DNA from: Rhexocercosporidium sp. MPI-PUGE-AT-0058
Lineage: Eukaryota > Ascomycota > Leotiomycetes > Helotiales
Direction of reading: 5' to 3'
Length of the DNA stretch: 64,000 nucleotides
Assembly (NCBI GenBank): GCA_020746875.1
Contig: JAGTJL010000012.1
Span: 682,001-746,000, forward strand
Part shown: positions 52,347 through 63,759 of the stretch, piece after piece
Layout: the number at the start of each line of letters is the position of its first letter
How positions within the stretch are numbered: the stretch's first letter is position 1
Made by a program: the position numbers and the translations under genes
The notes under the pieces: generated by a model
Databases searched by the model: none
What the model saw: the letters and a program-made list of their open reading frames with translations, nothing else
What the model was told of the DNA's origin: nothing

Positions 52347-54139
52347 ATGTCCGCCATTCTCTCAGTCGACACGCTGAATGATTTCATCTCTCCGGGTGTA
52401 GCATGCATCAAACCCGTCGAGACACTCCCTGCCAAACCACAGAACGAGAGCGTACGGTCCCTCCCGTTCTCGAGCTCAAAAGACAGAATCTAACACACGC
52501 CACGCAGAATGAGTACGAAGTATCATTTAACACAGAAGCGCCCCCTCCTTCCGAACTCTCCCCCGCCCAAATCTCCCTCACCGACTGCCTCGCTTGCTCA
52601 GGGTGCGTTACATCTGCAGAAGCAGTCCTCGTCTCCATGCAATCTCATGCTGAAGTGCTACATGAACTCGATTCCGGGCCTGCTTTACGAATAAGAAGAG
52701 ACGGGACTGGGGTGGAGAATTTGGAGGATGGGGGGAGAATATATGTCGCGAGTGTGAGTCCGCAGACGAGGGCGAGTATAGCAGCTACATTCAAGGTCAC
52801 GGAGAGGGAGGCGGGGTATATGATTGAGCAGTTGTTGAGTGGGCCGAGGGGCATCAAGGGAAGGGCAGTTTATAGGAATGGGTTCCAGTGGGTGGTTGAT
52901 ACGAATATTGCGCGTGAGGCGTGTTTAGTGCTTGGGGCTGATGAGGTTATGCATTCCATGCTTGCTGGGGAGGGGACATCGAATGGTGTGGAGGGAGGGA
53001 GTGCTACGAAGCAGCCGCAGAAGCCCATATTATCGTCGTCCTGTCCTGGATGGATATGTTACGCCGAAAAGACGCACCCGCACATCCTACCGCACTTATC
53101 ACGTCTCAAATCACCACAAGCATTGATGGGAACGTTATTGAAGACAACCCTGAGTCGGAAACTTGGTATTTCGCCAGACAGGATATGGCACGTTGCTATT
53201 ATGCCATGCTTCGATAAGAAGCTGGAGGCCAGTCGAGAAGAACTCACAGATGCTGTTTGGGAGGGAACTGGTACTCGGGGTATCAGAGATGTGGACAGCG
53301 TAATCACGAGCAAGGAATTACTCATGTTGGCTGATTCGAGACGAGTCGACTTTGCCAAATTACCACGTACTCCTCCGCAATCTCGAATACCATTACCCGA
53401 ACCAAAATTGGATGCCTTCCTCTTTCCAACTACCAAACGGCGGAAGAACAATGTCCCAGCTTCCGGTACATCAGGAGGTAACCTTTACTATATCCTTCAA
53501 TATTTTGTGTCTCAGCACGAAGGTGCAAAAGTTGAGACAGCCCGTGGGCGAAATGCTGATGTCCTCGAATACTCGGTTACTTCTTCAGAGGGTGAGGTTT
53601 TATTCAAGGCCGCTCGGTACTATGGTTTCCGCAATATTCAAAATCTCGTACGTCGATTAAAGCCAGCAAGAGCATCTCGGATGCCAGGTGGAAAGCCAAT
53701 TGGGAGTGCTAGGAAGCCTGCTGGAAAGGCCACTGGTCCAGAATATTCCTATGTGGAGGTCATGGCTTGCCCTGGAGGATGTACCAACGGAGGAGGTCAG
53801 ATCAAGGTTGATGATCCCATTATCTCTGGCGCGGAGGCCAGTGAGGTCAAGCCAGGACCTCAAGAGCAGAAAGAGTGGCTCGCTCAGGTCGATGAGGCCT
53901 ACTTTTCTGGAGACGAAAGTGCTGATGGCAATTCTGCGGAGGATCATAATGATTTGGTAGATGGAATTTCCCCGTCATACATTAGAGATACCCTGGCCAA
54001 TTGGGCAGCCACCACAGGTTTAGACTTGGGAAGGCTCGTATACACCAGCTACCGCGAGGTAGTCAGCGATGTCGGTAAAAAGGTCGGCGATGCCGAGAGA
54101 GTCATTGAGATCGCTGGTAAAATGGGTGGGGGGTGGTAG
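52347..54139 (+). CDS. nar1: Cytosolic Fe-S cluster assembly factor NAR1
   Basis: Exons 52347-52451 and 52508-54139 give 578 residues. Start [23 protein letters not shown] is the conserved family opening with the first Cys. Fe-S ligands follow in CLACSGC near residue 70, then [25 protein letters not shown] and [14 protein letters not shown], the iron-hydrogenase-like core. NAR1 passes clusters from the CFD1-NBP35 scaffold to the CIA1-CIA2 targeting complex. Exons 1 and 2 are in different frames, so the intron is needed. It ends 47 bases from the convergent SUZ gene. Confidence 0.96.
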
Positions 54140-54186
54140 AGGCGCCTCGTAGCCACGGAAACGGTTGGTAAATCTAGAGCAGAAAA

Positions 54187-54999
54187 TCAACTCGTTCTCC
54201 CTCCCCTGTTTCCGAAACCTCTACCGCTGCTGTCAGGTCCGCGTGGCGCTCGTATGACTTGGTCTTCGTCCTTGGGTGTAGATGTCCCTGACCGTCTCAT
54301 TTCTCCATTGCGTTTAGAATTTCCTGGTTTGGCAGTATAATTAGGATCGAAAAGCTCTTTAGATCCCGACTGACTTTGTGGTCTAGAATTCTCCTGTCGC
54401 CCATTACCTCGTCCCCTACCTTTCCCCCGGTTGGATTTCCCCTCCTCAGTAGGTGGTGTCACAGTCCCTGGTGTCGAGCTTCCAGAACCCGTTACAAATA
54501 TCCTGGCGCGCGCTTCGTCGTACTTTCTTTGCTTTTCCTGGCGAGCCTTCTCTGCTCGCGCCCTCAATTCCTCTTGTGTCGGCTGATCCTTCTTGACTTC
54601 CTCCTCTTCGTCATCTTCAATTGTCATCTTGGCTAAGCCGGTGGCTGGGTCAATTCGCTGGATCATGTTCGGGGTGGGCTTGCGACTCAGGACCTTGAGT
54701 GCTGGTTTGAACTCTTGCTTGAGGGGTGGTGCCTGGGCTTCGCGCGCAGCTAGAAAATAGGGTACCTCTGGCTCCTCACTACAGGCTATTAGCAGGGCAA
54801 CATACGACAATCTATAAACCACATACGCAGACTGCCAAATCTTCTTGTTTGCTTCGGCATGCTGGGCCTGACGCTGAGCCTTCGTCAGCTTGACCTGCTC
54901 CTCGACCTTTGCTGCCTCAGCTGCAGCATCTGCTTGGTCAGCTTTGGTATTCCAATCGTCGTCGTCCCACGCATCGGGAATGGCGGCTTTCTTGCTCAT
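54187..54999 (-). CDS. SUZ-domain protein
   Basis: Exons 54999-54827 and 54778-54187 give 254 residues. N-terminus MSKKAAIPDAWDDDDW and a coiled region (AAEAAKVEEQVKLTKAQRQAQ). The SUZ motif follows: LKVLSRKP, RIDPATG, an acidic stretch, then TQEELRARAEKARQEKQRKYDEARARIF, of which the R-x-K-Y-x-E-A-R-x-R-I-F end is the most conserved. The C-terminus is Gly/Arg-rich with GRGRGNG and PRGPDSSGRGFGNRGG. SUZ and RGG segments bind RNA; relatives act in translation and mRNA turnover. Exact role unknown. Confidence 0.85.
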   Translation of the reverse strand: MSKKAAIPDAWDDDDWNTKADQADAAAEAAKVEEQVKLTKAQRQAQHAEANKKIWQSAYVVYRLSYVALLIACSEEPEVPYFLAAREAQAPPLKQEFKPALKVLSRKPTPNMIQRIDPATGLAKMTIEDDEEEEVKKDQPTQEELRARAEKARQEKQRKYDEARARIFVTGSGSSTPGTVTPPTEEGKSNRGKGRGRGNGRQENSRPQSQSGSKELFDPNYTAKPGNSKRNGEMRRSGTSTPKDEDQVIRAPRGPDSSGRGFGNRGGRTS

Positions 55000-55515
55000 C
55001 TTGCGTGTTGTGATTTGGTCGATTGTGAAGGTTGGGGGGTGGGGTTCTGGTTGCGGAGGGGTTCAAGATGCTCCGGAGGTCTTCTTTTGCACCTGGCGAA
55101 GTCGCAGACGTGGGGTTGTTCAGACCAGTCTAAATTAGGTATGGCTTGAATGGCAGCTCCCGCTCCACAGGCTTGAACTATCCAGACCAGATCACATCCA
55201 AATACTTAAGTACTGTCGAGAAAGACTGATGCTCATGATTCATCTATGGTATGGAGTAGATACCTAGCTCATGAAGTGTTATTTGTATCCAGGAAACATG
55301 GTCCAAATATGATCTTTCTCCGTTAGGACTTTAGTGGTATTGCCGGCACTCGGATCAGGCAGCGGGGAAGAAGCTTGGATGGTGGCAGGAGCTTCACCTG
55401 CCCTCTCCCAACCTAACCAAGTAGCCAACAACCTTGACAACCGTCAACGGCCTGATATTCACCATATAACCCCAAAGAACCCACCCAACTGTGAGCACAA
55501 ACTTCAATTCAAAAC
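55000..55515. promoter_or_regulatory. Shared promoter, SUZ protein and small unknown protein
   Basis: 516-base divergent spacer. No gene recognised. Confidence 0.4.
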
Positions 55516-56004
55516 ATGTCTTGTAAGCGAAAGCTACGCCTCCCTCGCGATCTGCTTTCCACTTTTTACTAAAGACGATCTGACAACCTTCTAGCCTCCG
55601 AGTTGAACCCCTCAACCTCCACCTCAACCCCCGAAAAGAACAAAGACCCGCAATCTCACGACGTCGATATGGAGGCTCCAGACTCTCCGCCCGAGACAAC
55701 CCAAGTCAACTCCTCAGGCCAAGCCTCTACTGCATCGGGCACGCAAGCCAACAGTTCCAGCAGAGTCAATGGCGAGGGTGGTAGCAGCAGTACCAAGACC
55801 AACTTCGGTGCCCCTGGTTCGAGCTGGACCACAAAGAAGTTCAATGAGGAGTACGAGAAGGCGGAGTCCAACCTGCTCGATCGTACTTGGGAGAGTGAGT
55901 CTTGAGATTGCTTCGAGGAAGTCGCTTTCCAAATAACCCAGAGAGACTGACTGTTAGTGATAGACAAGTATGGTGATCCTCTCTACACCGCACCGGCGCA
56001 GTGA
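55516..56004 (+). CDS. Small low-complexity protein, unknown function
   Basis: Exons 55516-55522 (7 bases), 55595-55894 and 55964-56004 give 115 residues. Ser/Thr/Asn-rich middle (SSGQASTASGTQANSSSR) and a more ordered C-terminus, SSWTTKKFNEEYEKAESNLLDRTWENKYGD, ending PLYTAPAQ. The frame is kept across three GT-AG joins. The codon-rich end WxTKKFNEEYEKA hints at a conserved helix, but I do not know the family. The ATG context (AAAACATGT) has A at -3. A later ATG in the second exon would give a shorter protein. Confidence 0.55.
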
Positions 56005-56842
56005 ATCGAGCCTCGCTGGAAGCTGGCTGAAGATAGTCGACGCTTCATGGTTGAGCTTTGAAAGGTGAGTCCTTCGCTTCGAAAAGGGGCTCTGAAGCGA
56101 GACTGACTGGTGGTAGATGGACAATCATTACGGTTCTTTGCACACGATTTGATGAATGGGACGAAAATAGAAGCTAGCGGACAACGGTTCACTTTCACGG
56201 CGTATGATTACATGGCACGGAATGGAGTTTGGTGTGCCTTTCAAACACTGGGTGGGTGCATTTCAAGGCGTTTGTTAGGACTGTCAAATCGCTACTTTTA
56301 GAGCCTCGTTCTGATCGTGATGAAGTCTCAAATGCAAACCACAAACACAAACATTAGACAGGAATCCTTTCGTGTAATGTGACGTCACGTCATTCAGAAG
56401 TCCTCTCCACGACACCTAAGCTCATACTCGTGCTCATGTTAACAATGTAGGTTGCAATACGGTACGTGCCGCACAACCACCCCTGTCAGAGTCTTAATCA
56501 TCCGACGGTGAAGCAATTCGTCCGCTGACATTTATCTCACGAGTGCTGACACCCATCCTCTCACGCACTCCTCTTTCCTTTACGTAGAGTCGCCAAATAG
56601 AGCTTAGGAAAAGTCAGCTTCGTTCGCGCTTTGTAGCGCCCTAGTCTTAGATTTCTCGGATGTCTACAAAAGCCGAAGACTCCAAAATCCGCCAGGCATT
56701 GGTGTACCCCAGGCTTCGCTTAAACACAGTACGCAAGCTTGCGGCATGCCATTGAAACAAGAGCCACCCAGGAGCTAGAAAGTGAAGGTTCTACGACATG
56801 GTCTGCGGCGTTTGTAATTACATATAGAGCGAGTGTTCCTCC
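56005..56842. other. Spacer, no gene recognised
   Basis: A 63-codon frame at 56110-56301 has no motif. The rest is the hemerythrin-gene promoter. Confidence 0.4.
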
Positions 56843-58030
56843 ATGAAATTCCCTTCATTGTGTTGCATTGCATTCATATTCCTTATTGTTACTTCATCTT
56901 CTCAGCAAGTACTACCAACGAGTACTACCAACGAAGATCATCAGCAAGTGTTTTGTTCCGTCATAGAAAGACTAGTTCCTCTTTTGACCAAGATGTCTAC
57001 ACCAGGTGCTCAACAGCGATTTGCTACCGGGCCTTTCAAGTTGATTGAAACACCTGCTCATGCTCAGAATGCAACCGTAAGAATTCTCTATGTCCCTTTA
57101 AAATGTTTTCAAATACTAACCAACCTACAGAAACCATATGACCAGTATGTCGAAGGTGTGTAGCTTCTACTATGTCCCAAACTCCCTTCGCACCGTTAGT
57201 CTTTTTTGGCCCTTCGGCCATTCAAAGAGACACCATACCCGAGTCCGATATTTGTCAACTGACAATTCATAGCTGCAAGTGTGATGGCTCTCGCCCACAA
57301 CGTCATCATTCGAGGACTCAATAGCATCTACCTTCAAGCACCACACCTCAAACCCTCAGACCACAGCTCATTCATCTCGTACTGCAAATGTTGGGCCGAG
57401 CTCCTGGACGAGCATCACGACATGGAAGAAGAGGTTTTCTTCCCCGCGATCGAAGCCAAAACGGGGGAAGTTGGAATTATGGAAGCAAATGTCGAGCAGC
57501 ATCGTAAGTACCGGGAGGGAATCTTCACTCCATCATATGATCTTAGGATTCTTTGGATGAAAAGAACAGATAGCTAACGAAACTCAGATGCTTTCCTCCC
57601 TGGTTTGACAGCCTTCAAGGAATACCTCGCCACCAGCAGTGCCAACCCTGCTTCTTTCTCCGGAATACATCTGAACAGTCTGATCTCCTCCTTCGCACCA
57701 GATCTGACCACACATCTGGCGGACGAGATCCCATCTCTCCTCGCCCTCTCCCGCTTTGGTGCCTCACTCCCTCTCCGCGATATGATCAACACCGAGGGCG
57801 CGAAATCACCTCTTCGTCTTTCCAAACTAGGTGGTGTCCCATTCTTTGCTCGGAATTTGGATACCCAGTTTGAAGATGGGAGATGGAGCGCTTGGCCTAT
57901 GCCCGCGGTTGCGAGGTGGCTTATACCCAGGACGGTGGGGATGTGGAATGCGTCGTGGTGGCAGTGGTCGAGTTGCGATCCGAGTGGGCGTTTGAGGCCA
58001 ATGAATGGTTTGGCAGATGGCGAGCAGTAG
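56843..58030 (+). CDS. Hemerythrin-like (HHE) domain protein
   Basis: Exons 56843-57076, 57131-57155, 57273-57503 and 57588-58030 give 310 residues. The first 20 residues (MKFPSLCCIAFIFLIVTSSS) look like a signal peptide or anchor. The HHE four-helix bundle shows VMALAHNVIIRGLNSIYLQ (His), LLDEHHDMEEEVFFPAIE (His, Glu ligands) and VEQHHAFLPGL (His, formed at an exon join). The C-terminal half is fungal-specific with DEIPSLLALSRFG and WWQWSSCDPSGRLRP. Fungal relatives are often secreted and bind iron or oxygen, but function is not settled. A 25-base second exon is present. Convergent with the MFS gene, 76 bases away. Confidence 0.8.
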
Positions 58031-58106
58031 GGCATCTTTGTCTGTATTTTAAGTGTCTTTATAGCTTGAGCGAGTTTGATGACTTCAAATGACGGCGTCG
58101 ATTTAT

Positions 58107-59742
58107 TTACACACGCTGCCACGACCATAGCCCCTTCGCTACCTTCACAGTATCCTTGACACTTATTCGACTCGCGTGTCTCGATAGGTCTGGTCTGATC
58201 ACTGCATCGTCGTCCCTGATATCTCGTTCCCTTTGCTCTTTGCTCTCCTTCAATCTAGCTAACTCTTGAATCTTCCATGCTCTCAAGAACCACATACACA
58301 ACGCAGCCCCAATGTACATGAATCCAGTGAACAACTGTGCATGGAGGTAGATATCGCCGCTATCCTGACGCATTTCCAGACCGATTGGCTCGGAGAATGT
58401 ACAAGGTATGACAAGGACGAGCCAGACTATGGATAGGGCCGAGGGTAGGATTTTGATACCGACGACTTCTGCTCCAACGGGGCCGATGGTTGTCCAGAAT
58501 CTGAAATTTGGTTAGCAAGAAAATGTATTTGGGGACGGTGGCGACATACGTTCCAGCAACTGTGCCTACGATGATCGAGAAGAATATTAAAACTCCGTAA
58601 CTCTTTGCAAATATCCAAATGACAAGGCAAAAGAGCCCAGCTAGGAAAGTGCAAGTGCCTGCCATGTTGATACGACCGAAAGAGTCACTAAAATATCCAA
58701 CGAAAGGTCGACCGAGGCCTACAGAAATTTGGTCAATTTTGTGTCAACGTAGCAGACATTTCCCGAAACTTACCTTGCCCAAGATTGAGCAACGCACCAA
58801 TAACTGAGCCTTGACTCGCTGTGAGCCCAACACTCCTCGCATAACTCGGCAGGGAGAATAGGAGTACGATGTATCCCAGCATAGAGAAGAATCCCCATCC
58901 AAGCAAGAGTAGAAACTCGACTCGTTTAAACAGGCTCGCATCGAAAGCCATCTGTACTGACCCGACCAACTTGTTTCGGTCTTTAATAAGAACCATACAA
59001 ATAATATTAACAGCACAAGAGAGAATGGCCAAGACTCGGAACGCCCAGCCTAGGCCGATGGACTGGATCATGGCGTTCGTAGCCAGAGAATAAATTAAGC
59101 CTCCAATACCGCTACCAGCTGCAGCAATGCTGTTTGCGAATGATCGATGCTTGCTGAACCATTGGGGAATGAGGCCAACGCTTGCAACAAAAAGAAACCC
59201 CATCCCGAATCCAAAAGCAAGACCTTGGGAGAGGAAGAGGTGCCAAATTTCGAAAGCCCATGAAGCTCCCAGTAAGCCAGCGGTCTCGAGAAAGATACCA
59301 ATGCTCAAAGTGAATTGGGTACCGAACCGTCCAACACAGACCGTCGCTAAAGGGGCGATGATCAGGGCCATTGAGATCGATAGTCCACCAATGAAGGCAT
59401 ACTCAAGAGCAGATGCGCCTGGGAAAGTGTTTTTATCCAGGTAGTGGGCTAAGAATACACCATAAGACTGTGATGCGTCAGCGAAAGTTCCAACATAATT
59501 TGAGAACTCATAAATACACTGTTGAGACCCCAAGTATGACCATTTATGAGGGAGACGCAAGCCACTACCACCCAGCCATACCCACCATCAGGAGGTACAT
59601 CGTCTGGCTTCTGCACATCTGAAGGTCTCGCATCTTCTGGCTCGTCGGGAATGATTGTCTTCTCTGACAGTGCTTCGTTTCTTTGGCCCGCTAAGTGTCG
59701 TTCGGGGTTAATCTCATCTAAATCTTCTTCGGGCCGCATCAT
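58107..59742 (-). CDS. MFS transporter, monocarboxylate-permease family
   Basis: Exons 59742-59518, 59467-58774, 58718-58550 and 58500-58107 give 493 residues. Start could be either of two adjacent ATGs at 59742 and 59739. After an acidic N-terminus comes DGGYGWVVVACVSLINGHTWG, the MCT opening helix. Twelve hydrophobic segments follow, with SSYGVFLAHYL at the first join, GQGLGRPFVGYFSDSFGR between helices 8 and 9 and FTTIGPVGAEVVG later. A family relative would move monocarboxylates such as lactate or pyruvate, or riboflavin-like substrates, across a membrane. Substrate is unknown. Confidence 0.88.
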
Positions 59743-61030
59743 AGCCACGAAATATATGTATAAAAATGCAAGGAAATATGTACACCCTAGAAGAGCAAAG
59801 GAATGTTCCTAAGTAGAAGCAAATATAAACACGTTCAGGGGAACTTTATGCAAAGGGGATTTCTCAGCAACTGCTGCGGCTTTTGGGAAGAGAAAGAGTC
59901 ATGAGTCTGGACGATGAATAAACATCTTGAAAAAACGTTCAATTCACTAGGCTATTGGATGACGAAGTGGAGCAAGCAGCCATAGCCAGACCTTTTCCAA
60001 CGCTTCCTACAATACATACCCCGCGAAATGTGATGGAGATGTTGCGCTTTCGGGAATAACAAGAGGCGGCAACAGCAAGGACTTTGCCTCTTGAAGATGC
60101 CGTGATGCCGACCAGGCCTGGGCACTTACCTAATGCCTCCAAGGGTCGGTACGGAATCTACTCCGCGGTGTAGAGAATGGAGAAGGGCGATCATCTTCAG
60201 GTAGGCAGTGGTCTGTCTGTCTGTATAATTTTCAACATGTTGGTAGCGAGAAAGGCAGAAGTTTGAGACGAGATAAGACAAGATGAACTGATGGGGAGAA
60301 AGAAATCGACGTAGCGGCCTATGAAAATCTCACCGACTGTAACACAGAAATCTATTGATGGGGTGGGTTCACTTGGTTCCTGGCCCTCCCATGGGAGCTT
60401 GCCGATTCGGGGTCTGCTCGTGCCTCTAGCTGGCACCACTCCGCGATGCTTTTTTGCTGGAGCTCTCCACTCATTTCTGTGCTGTACTGGAAAGCGGTGA
60501 GATATGCATGATGCAGAGGAGAAATTTCCACGACATAGAAGTGTAGAACTGTTAACGGTTGTATCGAGATAAACAAGGCATGATAGTTACAGGAGAATTA
60601 CACAGCATCTGATCAAAACACAAGGTGTGGTTGAGTTGCAGCGTCCCAGGTTGCCCTGGTGATTAGTATGTTGATATTGAGTTCGCGTCCCCACTTACTT
60701 ATTGATTGGAACCCTGACCACCGCCAGCAAACAGAGCACAAAGCATCCATTTGTTTTGACTCACCTCTCGTCACACAGTCCTTCTAGCCTACCTAGACCT
60801 TCAATTCTTATTGCTTCTATGCGCGATTGATAAACAAATCTGCCCCTAAGTCGTTGCTTCTACAACCATCCTCGAGATATAAATTCAAGTACAAACACAA
60901 CCATTCGAACGTTGCACCCGAGCCTCAACAAAATATCAGCACCCTCCAATTGCCTCGTACACATACTCTGAATACAGAAAGATCACGAACAACAACACGA
61001 ATCTAGTCTGCCAGGCTTTCTTACAGCACA
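59743..61030. other. Divergent spacer, MFS gene and LIM gene
   Basis: 1.3 kb without recognised genes. The last 250 bases before the LIM ATG are C/A-rich leader. Short frames on both strands have no motifs. Confidence 0.4.
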
Positions 61031-63759
61031 ATGTTGTCAAGAGGGCGGTCGAAGGAGTCCAAGGATCGGAATCGCAAAGTAACACCACCAGGACCAGTGT
61101 ATATGAGCAACGACCAGTTTGGTACGTATCTTTGGTCCGAAAGACAACTGCCAATTGCACCACTGCTCTCAACGATCATATACTGCAAATACCACTCTGC
61201 ATTCTCAAGCTCTGAAGGTTTCAACTAGTTCTCTAATAGTTTATAGCTACATATCTATCTGACCTTCGCAACAACCGCGTTGCTCGACCCAGCGGTGCCA
61301 GGCCTTTACCTGCCAGTAGTCGACGGGACTCTGATAGAGGAGTTGCCCCAAAAGCCCCCGCAGACCCAACTCCAGAATCTCCAGTCGAATCTGCTCCTCG
61401 TTCCTCCAGCGTCCTATCTCACCGACGAGCGCAGTCTTCTCTCTCCACATACTCCTCCATTACATCTCGAACTGGCAGACAGCTAGTCCAGCCTCCAACT
61501 GCAGCTGTAAGCGTGCCCAAACCTCTCAAAGCATCCGATGTCGTACCTACTGCAACATATATGGAGCGAGGTCTTCGCTGGATGGAGAAGGAAGAAGCTG
61601 TATCCTTAAGAGAAGCTATGGAAGACATGGATCTGAAACCCCAAGACGAGGAGGAACTTCGAATCCACAATGCAGCGCAAAATGAAGCCTCCGAACTGGT
61701 TTACCAGCACCAATTCCCAGAGCCTGCAATCCAGCCTGACGCTCCATTTCGGTACAAAGATCATCTACGAAAGAACAGCTACCAACACGCACGCGCACAA
61801 AGTGTTGGCCGTTATAGCGGGCTGAGCATTGCAACTGGCTTAGCCAGAGACATGCCACGCTCAGTATCTGGAGGCTCGAGCAGTAGTGGAGGGATGCAAT
61901 CACCTCGAAGTCGGATCTCTAGCGAAGGTTCTGATTACTTCAGGCAAAGAAATGCCAGCCCTGATGCCACTGTTCGTGGCTCTATCGATTCCGCAAGAGA
62001 TGTTCGGCCATCGGCAGGCTCGAGAAAGTCCTTTGGTAGCATCTCGAGCAACACCAGACCTCAGGGTTCAAGGAGGAAGAGCAGTGGCAAACGGAATGTT
62101 AGTGGAGAAGTCACCGGCACTTTCACTGGCGAGCAAATCTGGGAGGAGCCGGAGCAGGATAGTACAGATCGTGGTCGTTCTCCAGAAGTGCATGATATGC
62201 CAGCACCACTACGTATTAAGCCTCGGAATCCACTAAATCGAGTACAATTTGCACCCGAGTTGGGTGGACGATCCCACAGTACTCCTCCCGAGCCAACCAA
62301 GAAACTCTCTGCCTTCGAAATCCACCGCAATCCACCTTCACAGTCGAGAAATCCAAACTACACTGCAAATCCTCCTCCTGCAGCTCAGAGTCCGAAGATC
62401 AAACCAGTCGCCGAAGATGAAGCGCCAGCTGTACCAATGAAAGACGGGCTCGAGATCAGAAGCGAAGACATTCGTCAAGCTACTAGTATGCGTCTGAAGG
62501 ATCGCAGTCCCAAGCTGCCAACTCCAACAGCTGTAAGCAATAAACCGGGTCGCCCGATTGTAAGCTTTGACTCCAATTGGAAGCCGGCAGAGGCTGATGT
62601 AAAGCCAGAAGTGCGAAGAAGATCACCATTCGATCGCATCGACAGGGGCTCCTCCAGTAGCCAAAGGCAAAGCCTACCTGCTCGCTCAGATTCGAAGGAT
62701 GTCACACCCCCTATCCCGACCATTCAACTTCCTGACTCTCCCTCAACACAAGTAAAGAAGGCGGCTACAGTTCCTATACCCGTCATCAATTTCCCAGATT
62801 CTCAACCGTCTATTCCTACAATCAATTTTCCTGACTCTAAGCCAAGTGTGCCGACGATAAACTTCCCGGATTCAACGCCGTCTGTCCCTACTATAAACTT
62901 TCCTGACACACCTACAATCTCAGTTTCAGCTCCTAGCATACCACAAATCACTGTAGGAGATGCTTCTACTACTCAATCAACGAGACCTCTTCCTACTCCA
63001 AAGTCTTCTGCTGGTCGTGCAACACAACGGCAAGCACCACCCCCGGTTTCACGTGGTCACTGGTCTCCAGCCGGTAAAAGAGCAACGGCCACCTGTCATC
63101 AATGCCAACTACCCATCGAAGGAAAGGTGGTGAAGCTCAGTGGAGCTGCAGAACACTTTCACCCAGAATGTTTCATCTGCTTCACCTGTGGCACAGGGCT
63201 TGAATCTCTGGAAATCCACCCCGAACCCAAAACCAAGTGTGCCGAGCGTCTCGACCGAATCAGACGTAGGGCACGAGGAGAGCAGCTACCGGAAGTCGAA
63301 GGACAGACTAGGGCAGAAGATGGCGATGAGAGATTGCGCTTTTACTGCCATCTTGATTTTCATGAGTCTTTCGCGCCACGATGCAAGCACTGCACAACAC
63401 CTATCATTGGCGAGCACATGGTAGCACTTGGTCAAAGCTGGCATTATGGGCATTTCTTCTGTGCCGAGTGTGGAGATCCCTTCGAGAAGGGGCATACGCA
63501 TATTGAAAAGGACGGCTATGCCTGGTGTCTGAAATGTCAAACAAAGCGTACGGAGCGACAGGCCCCCAAGTGCAAGAAGTGTAACCTGGCCGTTATAGGT
63601 GAATACGTGCAAGCACTAGGCGGTGAGTGGCATGAAAAGTGTTTCCGATGCGCAACCTGCAAAAGCTCTTTCGACGATGGCGCATTCTATCCTTTGAAAG
63701 TTGGAGAGGGCACCGCTGTGCTGTGTATTCGCTGCATTGAGCGGGAGTTGAAGGCATGA
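61031..63759 (+). CDS. Triple-LIM-domain protein, paxillin/Pxl1-like
   Basis: Exons 61031-61121 and 61247-63759 give 867 residues. A basic Ser/Pro-rich N-terminal half without clear folds is followed by a 12-residue repeat at about 540-588. Three LIM domains follow at about 647-710 (CHQCQLPIEGKVVKLSG), 743-795 (CKHCTTPIIGEHMVALG) and 806-862 (CKKCNLAVIGEYVQALG), each with the CxxC and HxxC zinc ligands. LIM proteins of this kind dock to actin or septum sites and to Rho regulators, controlling polarity or cytokinesis. A fungal Pxl1-like role is inferred. LIM1 has a longer internal loop of about 15 residues. Confidence 0.88.
62771..62916 (+). repeat. Intragenic 36-bp repeat encoding [IV]PTINFPDSxPS
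   Basis: About four adjacent units with synonymous and conservative changes, within the LIM gene. Units read IPTINFPDSKPS, VPTINFPDSTPS, VPTINFPDTPT with a diverged first unit PIPVINFPDSQPS. Directly seen. Confidence 0.9.

Noticed and set aside
57574..58128. 184-codon minus-strand frame
   Set aside because: Antisense to hemerythrin exon 4; no motif.
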